64,000 nt of DNA from Spirochaetaceae bacterium (lineage in GTDB: Bacteria; Spirochaetota; Spirochaetia; CADAEX01): NCBI GenBank assembly GCA_009780675.1, contig WQZP01000008.1, positions 1 through 64,000 of the forward strand. The letters are read 5' to 3'. Position numbers and translations under genes: made by a program. The notes beneath the pieces were generated by a model. It was not told where the DNA came from. It saw only the letters and a list, made by a program, of their open reading frames with translations, and made no database searches. This document shows, piece by piece, positions 46,202 to 56,275 of this stretch. Position 1 is the first letter of the stretch, and every line of letters begins with the position of its first letter.

Positions 46202-47998
46202 ATGAATTACTCAACTATAAAAAAGCTTATTTGTTTTATTTATAATGTTGAAGAAGATAATAAAGTTGTTTCTTCAATAATGGCTATGCTTAAGAAAAAA
46301 GCTGCAAAAATAAAGATGCCTGAATGGTTCTCGTCTCTTTCTCCTTCTGAAAGAGAGTTGCCGCTTGATCATAAAGATTCGGTCCTTATAACTTATGGCG
46401 ACCAATTTAGTGGAAAAGAAGAAATGCCGTTAAAAGTTTTAAAGAAATTTATTAAACAGTATATAGGCAATTCCATATCAACAATACATATATTGCCATT
46501 TTATCCATATTCATCTGATGATGGCTTTTCTGTAATAGATTACAAAGCTGTAGACCCTAAACTTGGAACATGGAAAGATGTTGCAAGTATTGGAAAATCC
46601 CATAAGTTGATGGCAGATCTTGTCCTTAATCATTGTTCTGCAAAAAGCGTGTGGTTTAAAAAATTTCTTAAGTGGGACAAGAAGTACAAAGATTTTTTTA
46701 TAACAGCAGACCCTAATACAGATCTTTCAATGGTATTCAGACCCCGCGCGCTTCCTCTTTTAACTCCATATGATACAGCAGATGGCAAAAAATTTGTTTG
46801 GACAACTTTTAGCGCAGATCAGGTTGATTTGAACTTTGCAAACCCGGAAGTATTGAAAGAAATGCTCTCAATTTTTCTTTTTTACATAAAAAACGGTGTA
46901 AGTATTGTACGCCTTGATGCTATAGCTTATTTGTGGAAAGAGACAGGACACACTTGCCTTCATCATGAAAAAACTCATGCTGTTGTAAAACTTTTCCGGG
47001 AAGTTGTGAAAATTTTTACACCTTGGGTTATTATTATAACAGAGACAAATGTACCGCATAAAGAGAATCTTTCATATTTTGGAAATGGGAATGATGAAGC
47101 CCAAATGGTATACCAGTTTGCCCTTCCTCCGCTGGTTCTTGATGCTCACATAAGGGAAGATGCTAACCATCTTAGGAACTGGGCATCTGATCTTAAGAAT
47201 TTTTCAGATACTACTACTTTTTTTAATTTCCTTTCATCGCATGATGGAATTGGTGTTCTCCCCTCAAGAGGTATTTTAAGTTCCGAAGAAATTGAAAATA
47301 TGATTTCTGCTGTCAAGGACAGGGGTGGTCGTATTTCATATAAAGCGGTAAAAGATGGGCAAGTTCCCTATGAAATGAATATAAATTATCGCTCTGCAAT
47401 AACAGGCAATCTGCAGAAGAAAGATCTGCATAAAAAAGATGCAATAAATAAGTTTATTGCTTCGCAGGCTATAATGATTGCGCTGCAGGGTGTTCCGGGA
47501 ATCTATGTCCATAGCATTATTGGATCATTAAATTATAGCAAAGGTGTTGAGATTACCAAAGCTAACAGAACAATCAACAGGGAAAAATTTGATTATAAAA
47601 CTGTTAAAAAAGAGCTTGATGATAAAAAATCCAGCAGAACTATAATCCTTTCAAAATTTAAAAGATTGCTTGATGTTAAAAGAAAAGAAAAAGCATTTCA
47701 CCCTCAGTCAGAGCAAATAATATTGCCGGGATCAGATAATCTTTTTGCTTTTTTAAAGATTCCCAAAGGTATTAAATCAAAGAAAAAATGCAGCATAAGC
47801 TTTGGCGCGGTTTTGTGTATTTATAATATGAGTGGAAAAATTCTAAAATATTCTCCTGAGTGGAAAAATTTTGATCTATCGGGTTCTGCCAAGTTTAAAG
47901 ATATCATAACAGGTAAAAAATCCTCTGCTTTTGCAGTATCTGATGGTTCAATTAAGATTACTCTGCAGCCATGGGAATTTGCCTGGATAAAGATTTAA
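46202..47998 (+). CDS. GH13 family sucrose-phosphorylase-like enzyme (GH13_18)
   Basis: A 598-aa cytosolic (beta/alpha)8 enzyme. ILPFYPYSSDDGFSVIDY (region I-like), LMADLVLNHCSAKS, VRLDAIAYLWKE (nucleophile Asp), IITETNVPHKENLSYFGNGNDEA (acid/base Glu) and LSSHDGIG are in order. These fit the retaining phosphorylase branch including sucrose phosphorylase and glucosylglycerate phosphorylase. The length (about 100 aa more than bifidobacterial sucrose phosphorylase) makes a non-sucrose substrate possible. It is monocistronic. Confidence 0.85.
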   Translation: MNYSTIKKLICFIYNVEEDNKVVSSIMAMLKKKAAKIKMPEWFSSLSPSERELPLDHKDSVLITYGDQFSGKEEMPLKVLKKFIKQYIGNSISTIHILPFYPYSSDDGFSVIDYKAVDPKLGTWKDVASIGKSHKLMADLVLNHCSAKSVWFKKFLKWDKKYKDFFITADPNTDLSMVFRPRALPLLTPYDTADGKKFVWTTFSADQVDLNFANPEVLKEMLSIFLFYIKNGVSIVRLDAIAYLWKETGHTCLHHEKTHAVVKLFREVVKIFTPWVIIITETNVPHKENLSYFGNGNDEAQMVYQFALPPLVLDAHIREDANHLRNWASDLKNFSDTTTFFNFLSSHDGIGVLPSRGILSSEEIENMISAVKDRGGRISYKAVKDGQVPYEMNINYRSAITGNLQKKDLHKKDAINKFIASQAIMIALQGVPGIYVHSIIGSLNYSKGVEITKANRTINREKFDYKTVKKELDDKKSSRTIILSKFKRLLDVKRKEKAFHPQSEQIILPGSDNLFAFLKIPKGIKSKKKCSISFGAVLCIYNMSGKILKYSPEWKNFDLSGSAKFKDIITGKKSSAFAVSDGSIKITLQPWEFAWIKI

Positions 47999-48030
47999 GG
48001 GATATAGCCTACGGTTTTTGCCAAAGCAAG

Positions 48031-48113
48031 TCCACTTATTCCATTGAGAAGTGGATTCCTATGTCATCTTATTGAAAAACAAACCTTCATGTTATCCCGT
48101 TGAAAAACGGGAT
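48031..48113. terminator. Two hairpins between convergent GH13 and hemerythrin genes
   Basis: TCCACTT (48031-48037) / AAGTGGA (48049-48055), and ATCCCGT (48094-48100) / ACGGGAT (48107-48113). The second overlaps the hemerythrin stop. They are likely bidirectional transcript ends, although neither has a long T run. Confidence 0.5.
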
Positions 48114-48607
48114 CAACCATTTATCTGCTGGTCGTTAAGTAACCCTTTTTTCTTTTGATTTGCAATATATAAAGCATAGTTTTTGTCATGAAAAGCAATA
48201 TGCCCAAATACCCAGTCTTTTAGGGTTCGAACAAAACTGTTGGGAACAAAATGTTTACCACTGTTGTAGTCCTGTGCAGCTTCAAGGATTTTTCCTATCA
48301 GTTCGTCATGCATTGCCTTATGTGCCGGATAATCAGGATAATTGATTCGCTTCAAAAGCTCCACTTCTGCGTTAAAGTGAAAGCGGACATATTCCACCAT
48401 CTGTTGTAAAGCTTTTTTAAAAGCATCCTTAACCTTGTCAGGATCTCTGCCCATGCAGGTCTGGTAAAGATTATTGGTAAGATTAACAAGTTCTTTGTGT
48501 TGTTTGTCAATTAAATCTATGTTAGTGACAAACTTATTTTCCCAGACAACCAGTGCGCTCTTATCATGCCCGCCTATGGCGGCTTTTAGGTCTTCTTTAT
48601 TTTTCAT
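48113..48607 (-). CDS. Bacteriohemerythrin
   Basis: A 164-aa four-helix protein with a di-iron O2 site. The ligands are LIDKQHKELVNL (His36 region), RFHFNAEVELL (HxxxE), YPAHKAMHDEL (HxxxH), and WVFGHIAFHDKNYA (HxxxxD). A stand-alone hemerythrin in an anaerobe suits oxygen sensing or scavenging. It has no fused chemotaxis or signalling domain. Confidence 0.93.
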   Translation of the reverse strand: MKNKEDLKAAIGGHDKSALVVWENKFVTNIDLIDKQHKELVNLTNNLYQTCMGRDPDKVKDAFKKALQQMVEYVRFHFNAEVELLKRINYPDYPAHKAMHDELIGKILEAAQDYNSGKHFVPNSFVRTLKDWVFGHIAFHDKNYALYIANQKKKGLLNDQQING

Positions 48608-48629
48608 TGAAAAAGTGTATCACAACAAA

Positions 48630-49589
48630 TCAAATCTGAAAAGTAAAACTTATTACATCCTGTATCTTGTTTGCCCCTGTAATTGCCATAACAAGCCTGT
48701 CAATGCCAAGCGCAACTCCTGAGCAATCAGGAAAATTTTTTGAAAATATTTCAGTATATGATTTGTCTATGTAATGATTCACAAGAGAGTTTTTCTTTAG
48801 ATTTTCCTGTTCTTTAAAAAAAGCATCTATAATTGTTTTATCGGTTTCCTCTGTATAACAATTGGCAAGTTCAATTCCATTAACGTATAATTCCCATCTC
48901 TGGAACCATTTTCCATCTTCTGTTTTTTTTGCAAGACATGGAATTTGAATAGGATAATCTGTAACAATAACCGGCTTTTCCTTTGGAAGAGAAGGTTCGA
49001 TAATTGAGACAAATATATAATTAAAAGCTTGTTCCCATGTATAGTTTTTTTTGTCTCCAAATCCTGCTTCTTTAATTGCTTCTGTTAAAAGTTCTGCGGT
49101 TTTAAACTTTTCCAAATCAATGCCAGTATGTTTCAGGAAAAGTTCTTTTACTGAAATTTTTAAGCATGGGGATTTAAGAAAATTGCAATTAAAAGCTGCA
49201 GCAAGTTTATCAAAAAGATTTTCTGTAATTATGATTGAGTCCTTGTAATCTGCGTTTGTACTATACCACTCAAGCATTGTAAATTCTGGATTGTGAAATC
49301 TCCCTGTTTGCTCTGAATTTCTAAAAGATTTTGTTATTTGAAAAATAGGCCCGCTCCCTTCTGCAAGTAGTTTTTTCATCCATATTTCCGGGGATGGGGT
49401 AAGATAAAACTCTTTTTCACTGCCATAAGGGTTTAGGGATTTTGTACTAAAAACTTCAAGATGAGATTCAGGAATAAGAGATGGAGATAAAACAGGGGTT
49501 TCGATCTCCAGATATCCTATATCTGAAAAATATTTTCTTATCTCTTTTATTATTTTATCTCTGTTTTTTAAAAAGGAAATTTTTGTCAT
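48630..49589 (-). CDS. epmA: EF-P lysine ligase-like protein (EpmA/GenX, LysRS paralogue)
   Basis: A 319-aa class II synthetase catalytic domain without an anticodon-binding domain. It has motif 1 ETPVLSPSLIPESHLEVF, motif 2 FRNSEQTGRFHNPEFTMLEWY and motif 3 GVALGIDRLVMAI. EpmA family members lysylate elongation factor P. The epmB and efp genes are not in this window, so activity on EF-P is inferred from family only. Confidence 0.88.
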   Translation of the reverse strand: MTKISFLKNRDKIIKEIRKYFSDIGYLEIETPVLSPSLIPESHLEVFSTKSLNPYGSEKEFYLTPSPEIWMKKLLAEGSGPIFQITKSFRNSEQTGRFHNPEFTMLEWYSTNADYKDSIIITENLFDKLAAAFNCNFLKSPCLKISVKELFLKHTGIDLEKFKTAELLTEAIKEAGFGDKKNYTWEQAFNYIFVSIIEPSLPKEKPVIVTDYPIQIPCLAKKTEDGKWFQRWELYVNGIELANCYTEETDKTIIDAFFKEQENLKKNSLVNHYIDKSYTEIFSKNFPDCSGVALGIDRLVMAITGANKIQDVISFTFQI

Positions 49590-49754
49590 AATATTTTATC
49601 TGTTTTAAATATAAAATGAATATTATTTTTTTGTAATATCAGTTTATAAAAATTATGTTATTATCTGTTATTAAGTTTTGGAAGCTTCTCCTCTGTGGAG
49701 GGGTAGCGCATAGCAACAGGGCGATCAATACCACGGAATAATAAGGAATCCAGC

Positions 49755-52718
49755 ATGAAAACAGATGAAATAACAGGAAGCTTTAGAGTTTCCGCCATAG
49801 ACCAGCTTCCTGAACATAATGGAGAGGGAAGGTTATTTACCCATATAAAAACAGGATGTGAAATTTATCATCTGTTTAATGAAGATAAAGAAAATCTTTT
49901 TTCTTTTATTTTTCGCACCATTCCTCTAAATAGCAAGGGTGTTCCCCACATTTTGGAACATTCAGTCCTCTCTGGTTCTGAAAAATTTCCTGTTAAAGAC
50001 CCATTTGTGCAGCTTTTAAAAGGGAGTATGCATACGTTTCTTAATGCTATAACTTATCCGGATAAAACCATATATCCAGGAGCAACCATTGTAGAAGCAG
50101 ATTATTTTAACTTAATGTCTGTATATGGGGATGCTGTGTTTTTTCCGCTCTTGCGCAAAGAGACATTTTTGCAGGAGGGGGTGCGTATTCAAAAAAATAG
50201 TGATGGAACGTATGAGTATATGGGCGTGGTTTATAATGAGATGAAAGGGGCTTACAGCGACCATAATTCAATACTTGCTGAATGGTCTGGAAGGTCGCTT
50301 TTTCCTGATACAAGCTATAGATATGATTCCGGAGGAATGCCGGAAGAAATAAAAACTCTTGGGTATCAGGAGTTCATAGAGTTTCATAAAAAAAATTATC
50401 ATCCATCCAATTGCAAAATATTTCTCTACGGAAATATAGATAGTGAAAAACAACTCGATTTTATCGATAAAAAATTTCTTTCATTTTTTGACAAGCAGGA
50501 AAAAAGCGCTTCTGTAAAAGCGCAAAAATATATTCCGGAACCTGTTTATCTTGAGAAATACTCCTTGTCGGATGATGGCAAAGGGACTACGAGCATTACG
50601 ATCAATTGGCTGTGCGGAGATTCTACAGAACCATTTGAACTACTTAGTATGGAAATATTGGGAGAGCTTCTTATAGGAAGTTCTGGTTCACCGTTATATC
50701 TTTCTATTAATAATTCAGGGCTTGGAGAAGATTTATCGCCTGTAAGCGGTATGGATAATGGTATGTACCAGACAATGTTTTCTGTAGGGATAAGGGGGAC
50801 AGACAGCCGCAAGCGGGATGCATTTGTTGATTTGGTAAATAATTCACTTATAGAGATTCGGGATAAAGGGTTTGACAAAGACCTTCTTGAGGGGACTTTG
50901 CGTCTTTTTGAATTCTCAAACAGGGAGATAAAGGGGGGGAGGCCAGAGGGATTAAAACTTATGGAACTATGCAGCAAAGCATGGCTTTATGATAAAGACC
51001 CGGCTCTATTTTTATCATTTACTCCCTATATGGAAAAAATAAGAAAAACAGTTTTGGAAGATGACAGATATTTTGAAAAAATATTAAATAATGCTTTGAT
51101 ACAGAATAATCACAGGTCAATAGTAACAGTAATGCCAGACAACGCAAATCAGGCTGATATTTCTGACAATGCCACGCTTGATATTGCAACAAAGCAGGAA
51201 GTTGATAATGATTTTTCTGAATTTGAAAAGTATCAGCTATGTCAGGACAGCGCAGCAGATATTGGAAAAATACCTGTTCTTAAAAAAAGCGATATACCTG
51301 AAAAAATAGAAACAATAGAGTGCGAAGAAAAATATGATAATGGATTATGCACCTTGCTTCATGGAGTACATACAGCAGGCATTACATATACAGACCTTTA
51401 TTATGATACATCGTTACTTGATGAAGAACTAAAAATATATCTCCCTATTTTTTCCAGATTTTTAAGAGAAACAGGGCTACCAGGGATTCCGTATTATGAA
51501 ACAGCGAAGATATTCGGGTTAAAAACAGGGGGTTTTTATGCTTCGCCGGAAACAGGAACAACTGTTTACGGAAACAACCTGGAATTTCTTACTCTTCATT
51601 TTAAATCCCTTACTGAAAAATATAAAGAAGCAGCAGAGTTTGTTTTTAATTTTATAATAAATGCAGATTTTGATGATCTTGGTCGGCTAAAAGATATTTT
51701 TAAAGAAACAGTAAATGATTTTAAAGCTCGGATTATAAGAAGGGGAAACTATATAGCATCTCTTTATGCTTCAAAAAATTACACCCCTTCCCTGGCTAAA
51801 ATGGAAGAGTGGGGTGGAATAACCCAGCTTTTAAAACTAACAGCTATTAACCCGGAAGATAAAAAAGACCTTGAAGATTTGGCTCAAAAACTTAAAAAAA
51901 TAAAAACTATTTTTTCTTCAAGTAAAGTTATTTCCAATATTACTTCCGAAGAAAACAGCATATCGGATTGCTACAAAAATTTACTGTTTTATCTTCCATC
52001 TGCAAGTAACGGGAAAATAGGTGATCCCATTTTTGCTTCTGGTTGTTACACCAGCGCCAATGCTTCAAAAACAGCAGATAACACTAAGTCGAATCACTTG
52101 CAGAAAGAGCTTCAAAGCAAAACATCTATTATTGTTCCTGCTCTTGTAAATTATAATAGCGCAGTTATGAGAGCTTCAAGAATAGGGAGCAACGAAGTTG
52201 TATATGAAAAACTCCTTTCAAGAATAATAGAGACTGGATTTTTATGGGAAAATATCAGGATGAAAGGTGGGGCTTATGGTGTAAGCGCTTCCAGCAATAG
52301 CATGGAAGGGGTTTTTAGTTTTTCTTCTTACAGAGACCCCCATATAGAGGAAACTCAAAAAATATTTTATGAATCATTAAATAGTATTTCCGCTTCCAAT
52401 GGGACAATATTGAATGATGATATTATTTTGAAATCTGTGATAAACAGTGTTGGAAAAGAGATAAGACCTGTTTCTCCGGAAGAAAAAGGGATTGTAAATG
52501 CTTTAAGAAAAATATATGGGGTTAATGATGATTTAAGGCAGAAAAACAGGGATATTATGCTTGCTGCTACAACAAAAAATATTTTAGATGCAGCTAACAG
52601 GTTAAAAGCCCAGTATGAAGCTGCTTCAAGATGTGTTATTGCCGGAAGTGATCCATATAAGAAATATGAAAAGTATTTTATTCAAAATAAATTTGAAAAA
52701 ATCGAGTTAGAGATTTAA
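49755..52718 (+). CDS. M16C metallopeptidase (presequence-protease/PreP-like)
   Basis: A 987-aa peptidase made of four homologous domains. The inverted zinc motif HILEH is at residues 65-69, and the distal Glu lies in VYNEMKGAYSD near residue 170. IRMKGGAYGV in the C-terminal half is the substrate-binding R/Y segment. There is no signal peptide, so it is probably cytosolic and degrades short peptides. The next gene (an outer-membrane barrel) follows after 29 bp and may be co-transcribed. It contains a seven-G run at 50933-50939, in frame here. Confidence 0.92.
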   Translation: MKTDEITGSFRVSAIDQLPEHNGEGRLFTHIKTGCEIYHLFNEDKENLFSFIFRTIPLNSKGVPHILEHSVLSGSEKFPVKDPFVQLLKGSMHTFLNAITYPDKTIYPGATIVEADYFNLMSVYGDAVFFPLLRKETFLQEGVRIQKNSDGTYEYMGVVYNEMKGAYSDHNSILAEWSGRSLFPDTSYRYDSGGMPEEIKTLGYQEFIEFHKKNYHPSNCKIFLYGNIDSEKQLDFIDKKFLSFFDKQEKSASVKAQKYIPEPVYLEKYSLSDDGKGTTSITINWLCGDSTEPFELLSMEILGELLIGSSGSPLYLSINNSGLGEDLSPVSGMDNGMYQTMFSVGIRGTDSRKRDAFVDLVNNSLIEIRDKGFDKDLLEGTLRLFEFSNREIKGGRPEGLKLMELCSKAWLYDKDPALFLSFTPYMEKIRKTVLEDDRYFEKILNNALIQNNHRSIVTVMPDNANQADISDNATLDIATKQEVDNDFSEFEKYQLCQDSAADIGKIPVLKKSDIPEKIETIECEEKYDNGLCTLLHGVHTAGITYTDLYYDTSLLDEELKIYLPIFSRFLRETGLPGIPYYETAKIFGLKTGGFYASPETGTTVYGNNLEFLTLHFKSLTEKYKEAAEFVFNFIINADFDDLGRLKDIFKETVNDFKARIIRRGNYIASLYASKNYTPSLAKMEEWGGITQLLKLTAINPEDKKDLEDLAQKLKKIKTIFSSSKVISNITSEENSISDCYKNLLFYLPSASNGKIGDPIFASGCYTSANASKTADNTKSNHLQKELQSKTSIIVPALVNYNSAVMRASRIGSNEVVYEKLLSRIIETGFLWENIRMKGGAYGVSASSNSMEGVFSFSSYRDPHIEETQKIFYESLNSISASNGTILNDDIILKSVINSVGKEIRPVSPEEKGIVNALRKIYGVNDDLRQKNRDIMLAATTKNILDAANRLKAQYEAASRCVIAGSDPYKKYEKYFIQNKFEKIELEI

Positions 52719-52747
52719 AAGAGAAATTCAACAGGTAGTAAAATATT

Positions 52748-53824
52748 ATGGTAAAAAAAATATTGAAAATATTATTTTTATTATTCTTTATAAGCGTTGT
52801 ATGCCTGGCTCAAGATGCACAGGAGAAAAATAGCAGTTTTTGGGAAGGAATTGCCAGGCCTGCTGTTTTTGGCAAGCCTTTTTGGGCAGATATGCATTCA
52901 ACTTTAATCAGGATTGAAATAGCTTATGCAACCAACAGCCCTGATTATGATTGGGGAAATTTTAATACCAGTTATCGCCCATATATTTTTACAAATCTTG
53001 GTGTAGATATTCCTCTGTGGTCAGGTAATTTTGCGGATGGAAAATATGGTTTAAGTATCACGTTACCGTTCATGCTTGATATATGGTATGACAGGTTTGA
53101 ATGGGTAACATCGCCGGTTATAAACACAGCTTACAGATTTGGGGCGCCTGATGTTAACTTTATATACCGCCTTGATTCCCCTGTGTTGGTTTTCCCACAT
53201 TTTAATATTTACAACTGGGCGTTAAAACTTTCATTATTAAAACATGAATCTACACATATTGGCGATGAGCTTACTATCCATAGAATGCATGAAAATTTGG
53301 ATATAATCAGAGTCGATGTATTATCAAATTATTTTGAATTGATTTTTTCAATAAATGACCCGGATGGGCAAACCCGTCTTAATCATGGTTTTAGATTTGG
53401 TTTTTTATTTAATTATAATTTTAGAGATGGCTGGTATACTGTTCTGGAGTCAGAAGCAAATCCAGAGCTTTTTGGTCCAAGCAGGTTCCCATTTGAATTA
53501 TATATGCAGTATCAGTTTCAATCACCGCTTTTTTCGCGGGGATTCCAGATGATTGCTTCGCTAGAGTATCGTTTAAGAGAGCGATATAATTACCCATTTT
53601 TATATTCAGGCGCAATAAACGATTCTCTTCAGGTTAAACATAAAAATACTAGTCTTGTAAACTGTTTTAATATTTTGATAGGGGCCAGATATGATAATCA
53701 AAAGCGCAATTATTTTTCAAAAATCGGGATAGGTGTCCGTTACTATTTTGGAATAAATCCATACGGCCAATTCCGCTCCATGCCGCGTTACAGACAACTT
53801 GGATTAGTAGCTATTTTTGAATAA
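52748..53824 (+). CDS. Outer-membrane beta-barrel protein, DUF1207-like
   Basis: A 358-aa precursor. The signal peptide (residues 1-22) ends at CLAQDAQ. The mature part is rich in alternating aromatic strands (FRFGFLFNYNFRDGWYTVLE), includes LKHESTHIGDELTIHR like the H-x-S-x-H-x-G-D-E signature of DUF1207, and ends in aromatic Phe-Glu. It probably sits in the outer membrane. The function is unknown. Confidence 0.75.
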   Translation: MVKKILKILFLLFFISVVCLAQDAQEKNSSFWEGIARPAVFGKPFWADMHSTLIRIEIAYATNSPDYDWGNFNTSYRPYIFTNLGVDIPLWSGNFADGKYGLSITLPFMLDIWYDRFEWVTSPVINTAYRFGAPDVNFIYRLDSPVLVFPHFNIYNWALKLSLLKHESTHIGDELTIHRMHENLDIIRVDVLSNYFELIFSINDPDGQTRLNHGFRFGFLFNYNFRDGWYTVLESEANPELFGPSRFPFELYMQYQFQSPLFSRGFQMIASLEYRLRERYNYPFLYSGAINDSLQVKHKNTSLVNCFNILIGARYDNQKRNYFSKIGIGVRYYFGINPYGQFRSMPRYRQLGLVAIFE

Positions 53825-53922
53825 GATTATTAAGACTCTTTTTCTCAATTAATAAATATTGCATGGTATAGGGGAATTTTTCATTAGCAATTAGCCCTAA
53901 AAAAGTGTCTGTCATGGTATGG

Positions 53923-54276
53923 TTATTTTTTTGGTTTTTGGATTTCCTGATACTCCAGGGCAAGGCGGATCTGTTTTAAGACATAGTCCTGTAAATGTTC
54001 ATCAAGTTTTTTAAAATTACTGATAACTTCTTCCAGCTTGTAATCTCTCCCTTTTTCAAACATATCTCCTTTGCCGGTCTTGAGCCAATTCTCGTTTACC
54101 CCATAGGTATAAGAGATAATTTTCAGGATACGGTCTGGTACTTTGCGGGTACTCAATTCCATTGCCCCTGCATGGGACTTGCTTACTTTTATACCTTCAG
54201 CAAATTCCTGTTGAGTTAATCCCAGAGCTTTACGGACTTCTACAATTCTTTGGCTTATTTTCGCATCATTTTCCAA
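53923..54276 (-). CDS. XRE-family helix-turn-helix regulator
   Basis: A 117-aa DNA-binding protein. The HTH is residues 10-62: RIVEVRKALGLTQQEFAEGIKVSKSHAGAMELSTRKVPDRIL. A C-terminal helix follows. The start is TTG (54276) preceded by AAGAAGGGA. It is divergent from the small gene at 54421, and the region between holds a promoter-like pair. It is probably a phage or accessory-element regulator controlling both directions. Confidence 0.82.
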   Translation of the reverse strand: MENDAKISQRIVEVRKALGLTQQEFAEGIKVSKSHAGAMELSTRKVPDRILKIISYTYGVNENWLKTGKGDMFEKGRDYKLEEVISNFKKLDEHLQDYVLKQIRLALEYQEIQKPKK

Positions 54277-54350
54277 AAACTATTCCCTTCTTAATGAGTT
54301 TAATAGTAACAGCATGACTGCGACCAAGCAAGAGATAATGTTTTTTTGTA

Positions 54351-54379
54351 TTGACGAAATATTCATTGTAGCTTAATAT
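54351..54379 (+). promoter_or_regulatory. Promoter for the small gene divergent from the XRE regulator
   Basis: TTGACG (54351-54356) and TAATAT (54374-54379) with 17-bp spacing, in the intergenic region where the XRE regulator should bind. Confidence 0.5.
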
Positions 54380-54420
54380 TGTCTTCTATGTAGTTAAATT
54401 TGTTTACAAAAGGTAGCTTC

Positions 54421-54588
54421 GTGGAAAAAAACGAAAAGTTAAACATTCTGGTTGATATTTTTGGAAAGCTCGAAGAAAGCCGGAAAGATTACGTTCGGGA
54501 ACTGTGTCAGAAACTTGCAGATATCCACTCCTCTGAAACCTGCCTTCGGACAGACAATGGCGAGTCCAATTTGGGCAATCCTGATTAG
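54421..54588 (+). CDS. Small protein of unknown function, divergent from the XRE gene
   Basis: A 55-aa mostly helical protein (VEKNEKLNILVDIFGKLEESRKDYVRELCQKLADI). The start is GTG 54421 with AAAGGTAG 6 nt upstream. The helix resembles the C-terminal helix of the XRE neighbour (EVISNFKKLDEHLQDYVLKQI), which hints at a shared dimerisation element. No known family. Confidence 0.5.
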   Translation: MEKNEKLNILVDIFGKLEESRKDYVRELCQKLADIHSSETCLRTDNGESNLGNPD

Positions 54589-54645
54589 AATATTTAAAGT
54601 TTCAGCATTTGACTAAATTAATAAAAAATATTAGGAGTTTTGAAA

Positions 54646-55020
54646 ATGATTAAAAAAGCTTTGTTTATTTTGTTCTTCTTATCTACTTTTTTTCTTGCTT
54701 GCGGTCAAAGCCGTCAAATAGAAAATCCTGCAAGTGATTTTGAATATCTTGAAGAAGAAGGGAAAATAATAATAAGTAGGTATATAGGAGAATCAAAAGA
54801 TGTAGTTATACCCAGAAGAATAAATCAAATGCCGGTGGTTGCAATTGGAGACAGTGCATTTATGGAAAGTGAACTAACCAGCGTAACCATTCCCAATTCT
54901 GTTACTCATATTGATATACGGGCATTTGCGGAGAATCAACTAACCAGCGTAACTATCCCCAACTCTATTGCAACACATATTGGAAATAGGGCTTTTGATT
55001 CCAATGTGAGGATATGTTGA
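54646..55020 (+). CDS. Truncated BspA-like leucine-rich-repeat lipoprotein
   Basis: A 124-aa protein. The signal peptide with lipobox is MIKKALF...STFFLACG (Cys about 19). A short linker is followed by 1.5 to 2 Treponema-type LRRs: [20 protein letters not shown] and [21 protein letters not shown]. BspA-like proteins usually carry many repeats, so this one is a short remnant or a minimal form. The start is ATG 54646 with AGGAG upstream. The frame ends at a normal stop. Confidence 0.75.
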   Translation: MIKKALFILFFLSTFFLACGQSRQIENPASDFEYLEEEGKIIISRYIGESKDVVIPRRINQMPVVAIGDSAFMESELTSVTIPNSVTHIDIRAFAENQLTSVTIPNSIATHIGNRAFDSNVRIC

Positions 55021-55153
55021 TAAGAGCAGAGAATAGATTAGGAAATAGCAGAGAATAGGCGGGAATTTCTGGGTTTTTCTGGAATTTTATGGGATTTGAT
55101 TTTCAATAGAGTTGCATAATATGTAATATTTTTAGCATTTAAATTTTTAAAAC

Positions 55154-55180
55154 AAAGGGATCAAATTGACCCCTTTTTAT
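55154..55180. terminator. Hairpin at the end of the gp27-like gene
   Basis: AAAGGGATCAA (from 55154) and TTGACCCCTTT (to 55176) form an almost perfect stem about 25 bp beyond the gp27-like stop. It can serve the minus-strand repressor/gp27 unit. Confidence 0.55.
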
Positions 55181-55200
55181 AATGTTTTAACCTATTTTGT

Positions 55201-55488
55201 TTATCGCTTTTCTAAAGAAGAAGAAATTTCTTTTAAAGACTCTGCTATTCTTTCCAGCGATTCTTTAATAGATGGGGACTTATATTCTCGTCCTCTCTGC
55301 ATGCCTGTAAGTTTTTTCATATTTCGGACAAAGCGATTAAGAGAAGATTTTGAGATAAGTTTTTCACCTGCTTCGACGTTAATTATATCCACAATTTTTA
55401 CTAGTGAAAAACTTGGGTTTTTTAGCATATCAAGAAGTTTGTAATATAGAACATCTGGCAGCTTGTCAACTGATCTTATTTGACTCAT
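55201..55488 (-). CDS. Mu gp27-like small terminase-region protein (DUF3486)
   Basis: A 95-aa helical protein. Its pattern SVDKLPDVLYYKLLDMLKNPSFSLVKIVDIINVEAGEKLISKSSLNRFVRNMKKL matches the DUF3486/Mu gp27 layout: a helix-turn-helix-like core with 'xxLPxxxxxxL...SxSxxNRxxxxM'. ATG 55488 has a GGGGG ribosome site; the longer frame to 55518 enters the repressor gene. It follows the repressor by 11 bp. In Mu it sits near the terminase genes, which are absent here. Confidence 0.65.
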   Translation of the reverse strand: MSQIRSVDKLPDVLYYKLLDMLKNPSFSLVKIVDIINVEAGEKLISKSSLNRFVRNMKKLTGMQRGREYKSPSIKESLERIAESLKEISSSLEKR

Positions 55489-55499
55489 TAATCCCCCGC

Positions 55500-56147
55500 T
55501 TATTTCGTATATCCCCAAATTAAATCTTTAACCACGGACACAATTCTCCCAATAGGTTTGAAAGTTAAGTAATCACACGGAATTGATTTATTCTTTGCCA
55601 TAGTTAGAATAATAGAATTGCCTTTTCTCGTGATGTGACTAATATAAAGCTTGCCTCCCATCTGATACAAATAAATTCCTTCACCATTCCAGCCTGTAGC
55701 TTCAAATAGTACAATGTCACCTGTATGAAAAAGCGGAGCCATATGGTTGTTAAAGACCACGATAGCCCGCAGATCAGTGCTGTAAGATAAAATCCGCAAA
55801 GGGACAAAAATTGTTGAAGCTTTTGGATATTCTCCTGAATGAGCTTTTGGGTCTGGGATCTCTTTTTCTGGGTCGAACTTAAGAGCCTTATCCATTGTCA
55901 AAAGGGGAATTTCATACCCATTACTTCCCATCATTTCACCGTTACCGGTAAAAAGCCAATTAAGGTTTATGCCGTCCTGAATTAAAGAATATTCAAGTTC
56001 TGCGGGTATTTCAGAAAGCCCGGTTTCATAACGGGAAATAGATTTTTGATTAGAATGGTATTTTTCAGCAAATTCAACCTGATTCAATCGTAAAGTTTCA
56101 CGGTATAACCGCAAGCGGTCGCCCTTTTGAATTTGATTATAAGACAT
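55500..56147 (-). CDS. Phage-type repressor, XRE HTH plus S24 peptidase-like domain
   Basis: A 215-aa protein. The N-terminal HTH (residues 8-60: KGDRLRLYRETLRLNQVEFAEKYHSNQKSISRYETGL) is followed by a C-terminal LexA/CI-like domain with NNHMAPLFHTGDIVLFEA (S-x-M-like motif, with Asn-His-Met replacing Ser) and KSIPCDYLTFKPIGRIV. The usual catalytic Ser of the S/N-x-M motif is not obvious, so self-cleavage may be lost. ATG 56147 has GGAGG upstream. First of two genes with gp27-like. Confidence 0.8.
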   Translation of the reverse strand: MSYNQIQKGDRLRLYRETLRLNQVEFAEKYHSNQKSISRYETGLSEIPAELEYSLIQDGINLNWLFTGNGEMMGSNGYEIPLLTMDKALKFDPEKEIPDPKAHSGEYPKASTIFVPLRILSYSTDLRAIVVFNNHMAPLFHTGDIVLFEATGWNGEGIYLYQMGGKLYISHITRKGNSIILTMAKNKSIPCDYLTFKPIGRIVSVVKDLIWGYTK

Positions 56148-56275
56148 ATAATTCCTCCAAAGATTTAATTTAATAAGACATTTAGACATATTTTTAGTAA
56201 TCAAATACAATAATAATTGTTATTGTTTTTGATTCTCCCAAAGGAAGTTAAGACAAAATGTTATATATATTTCCC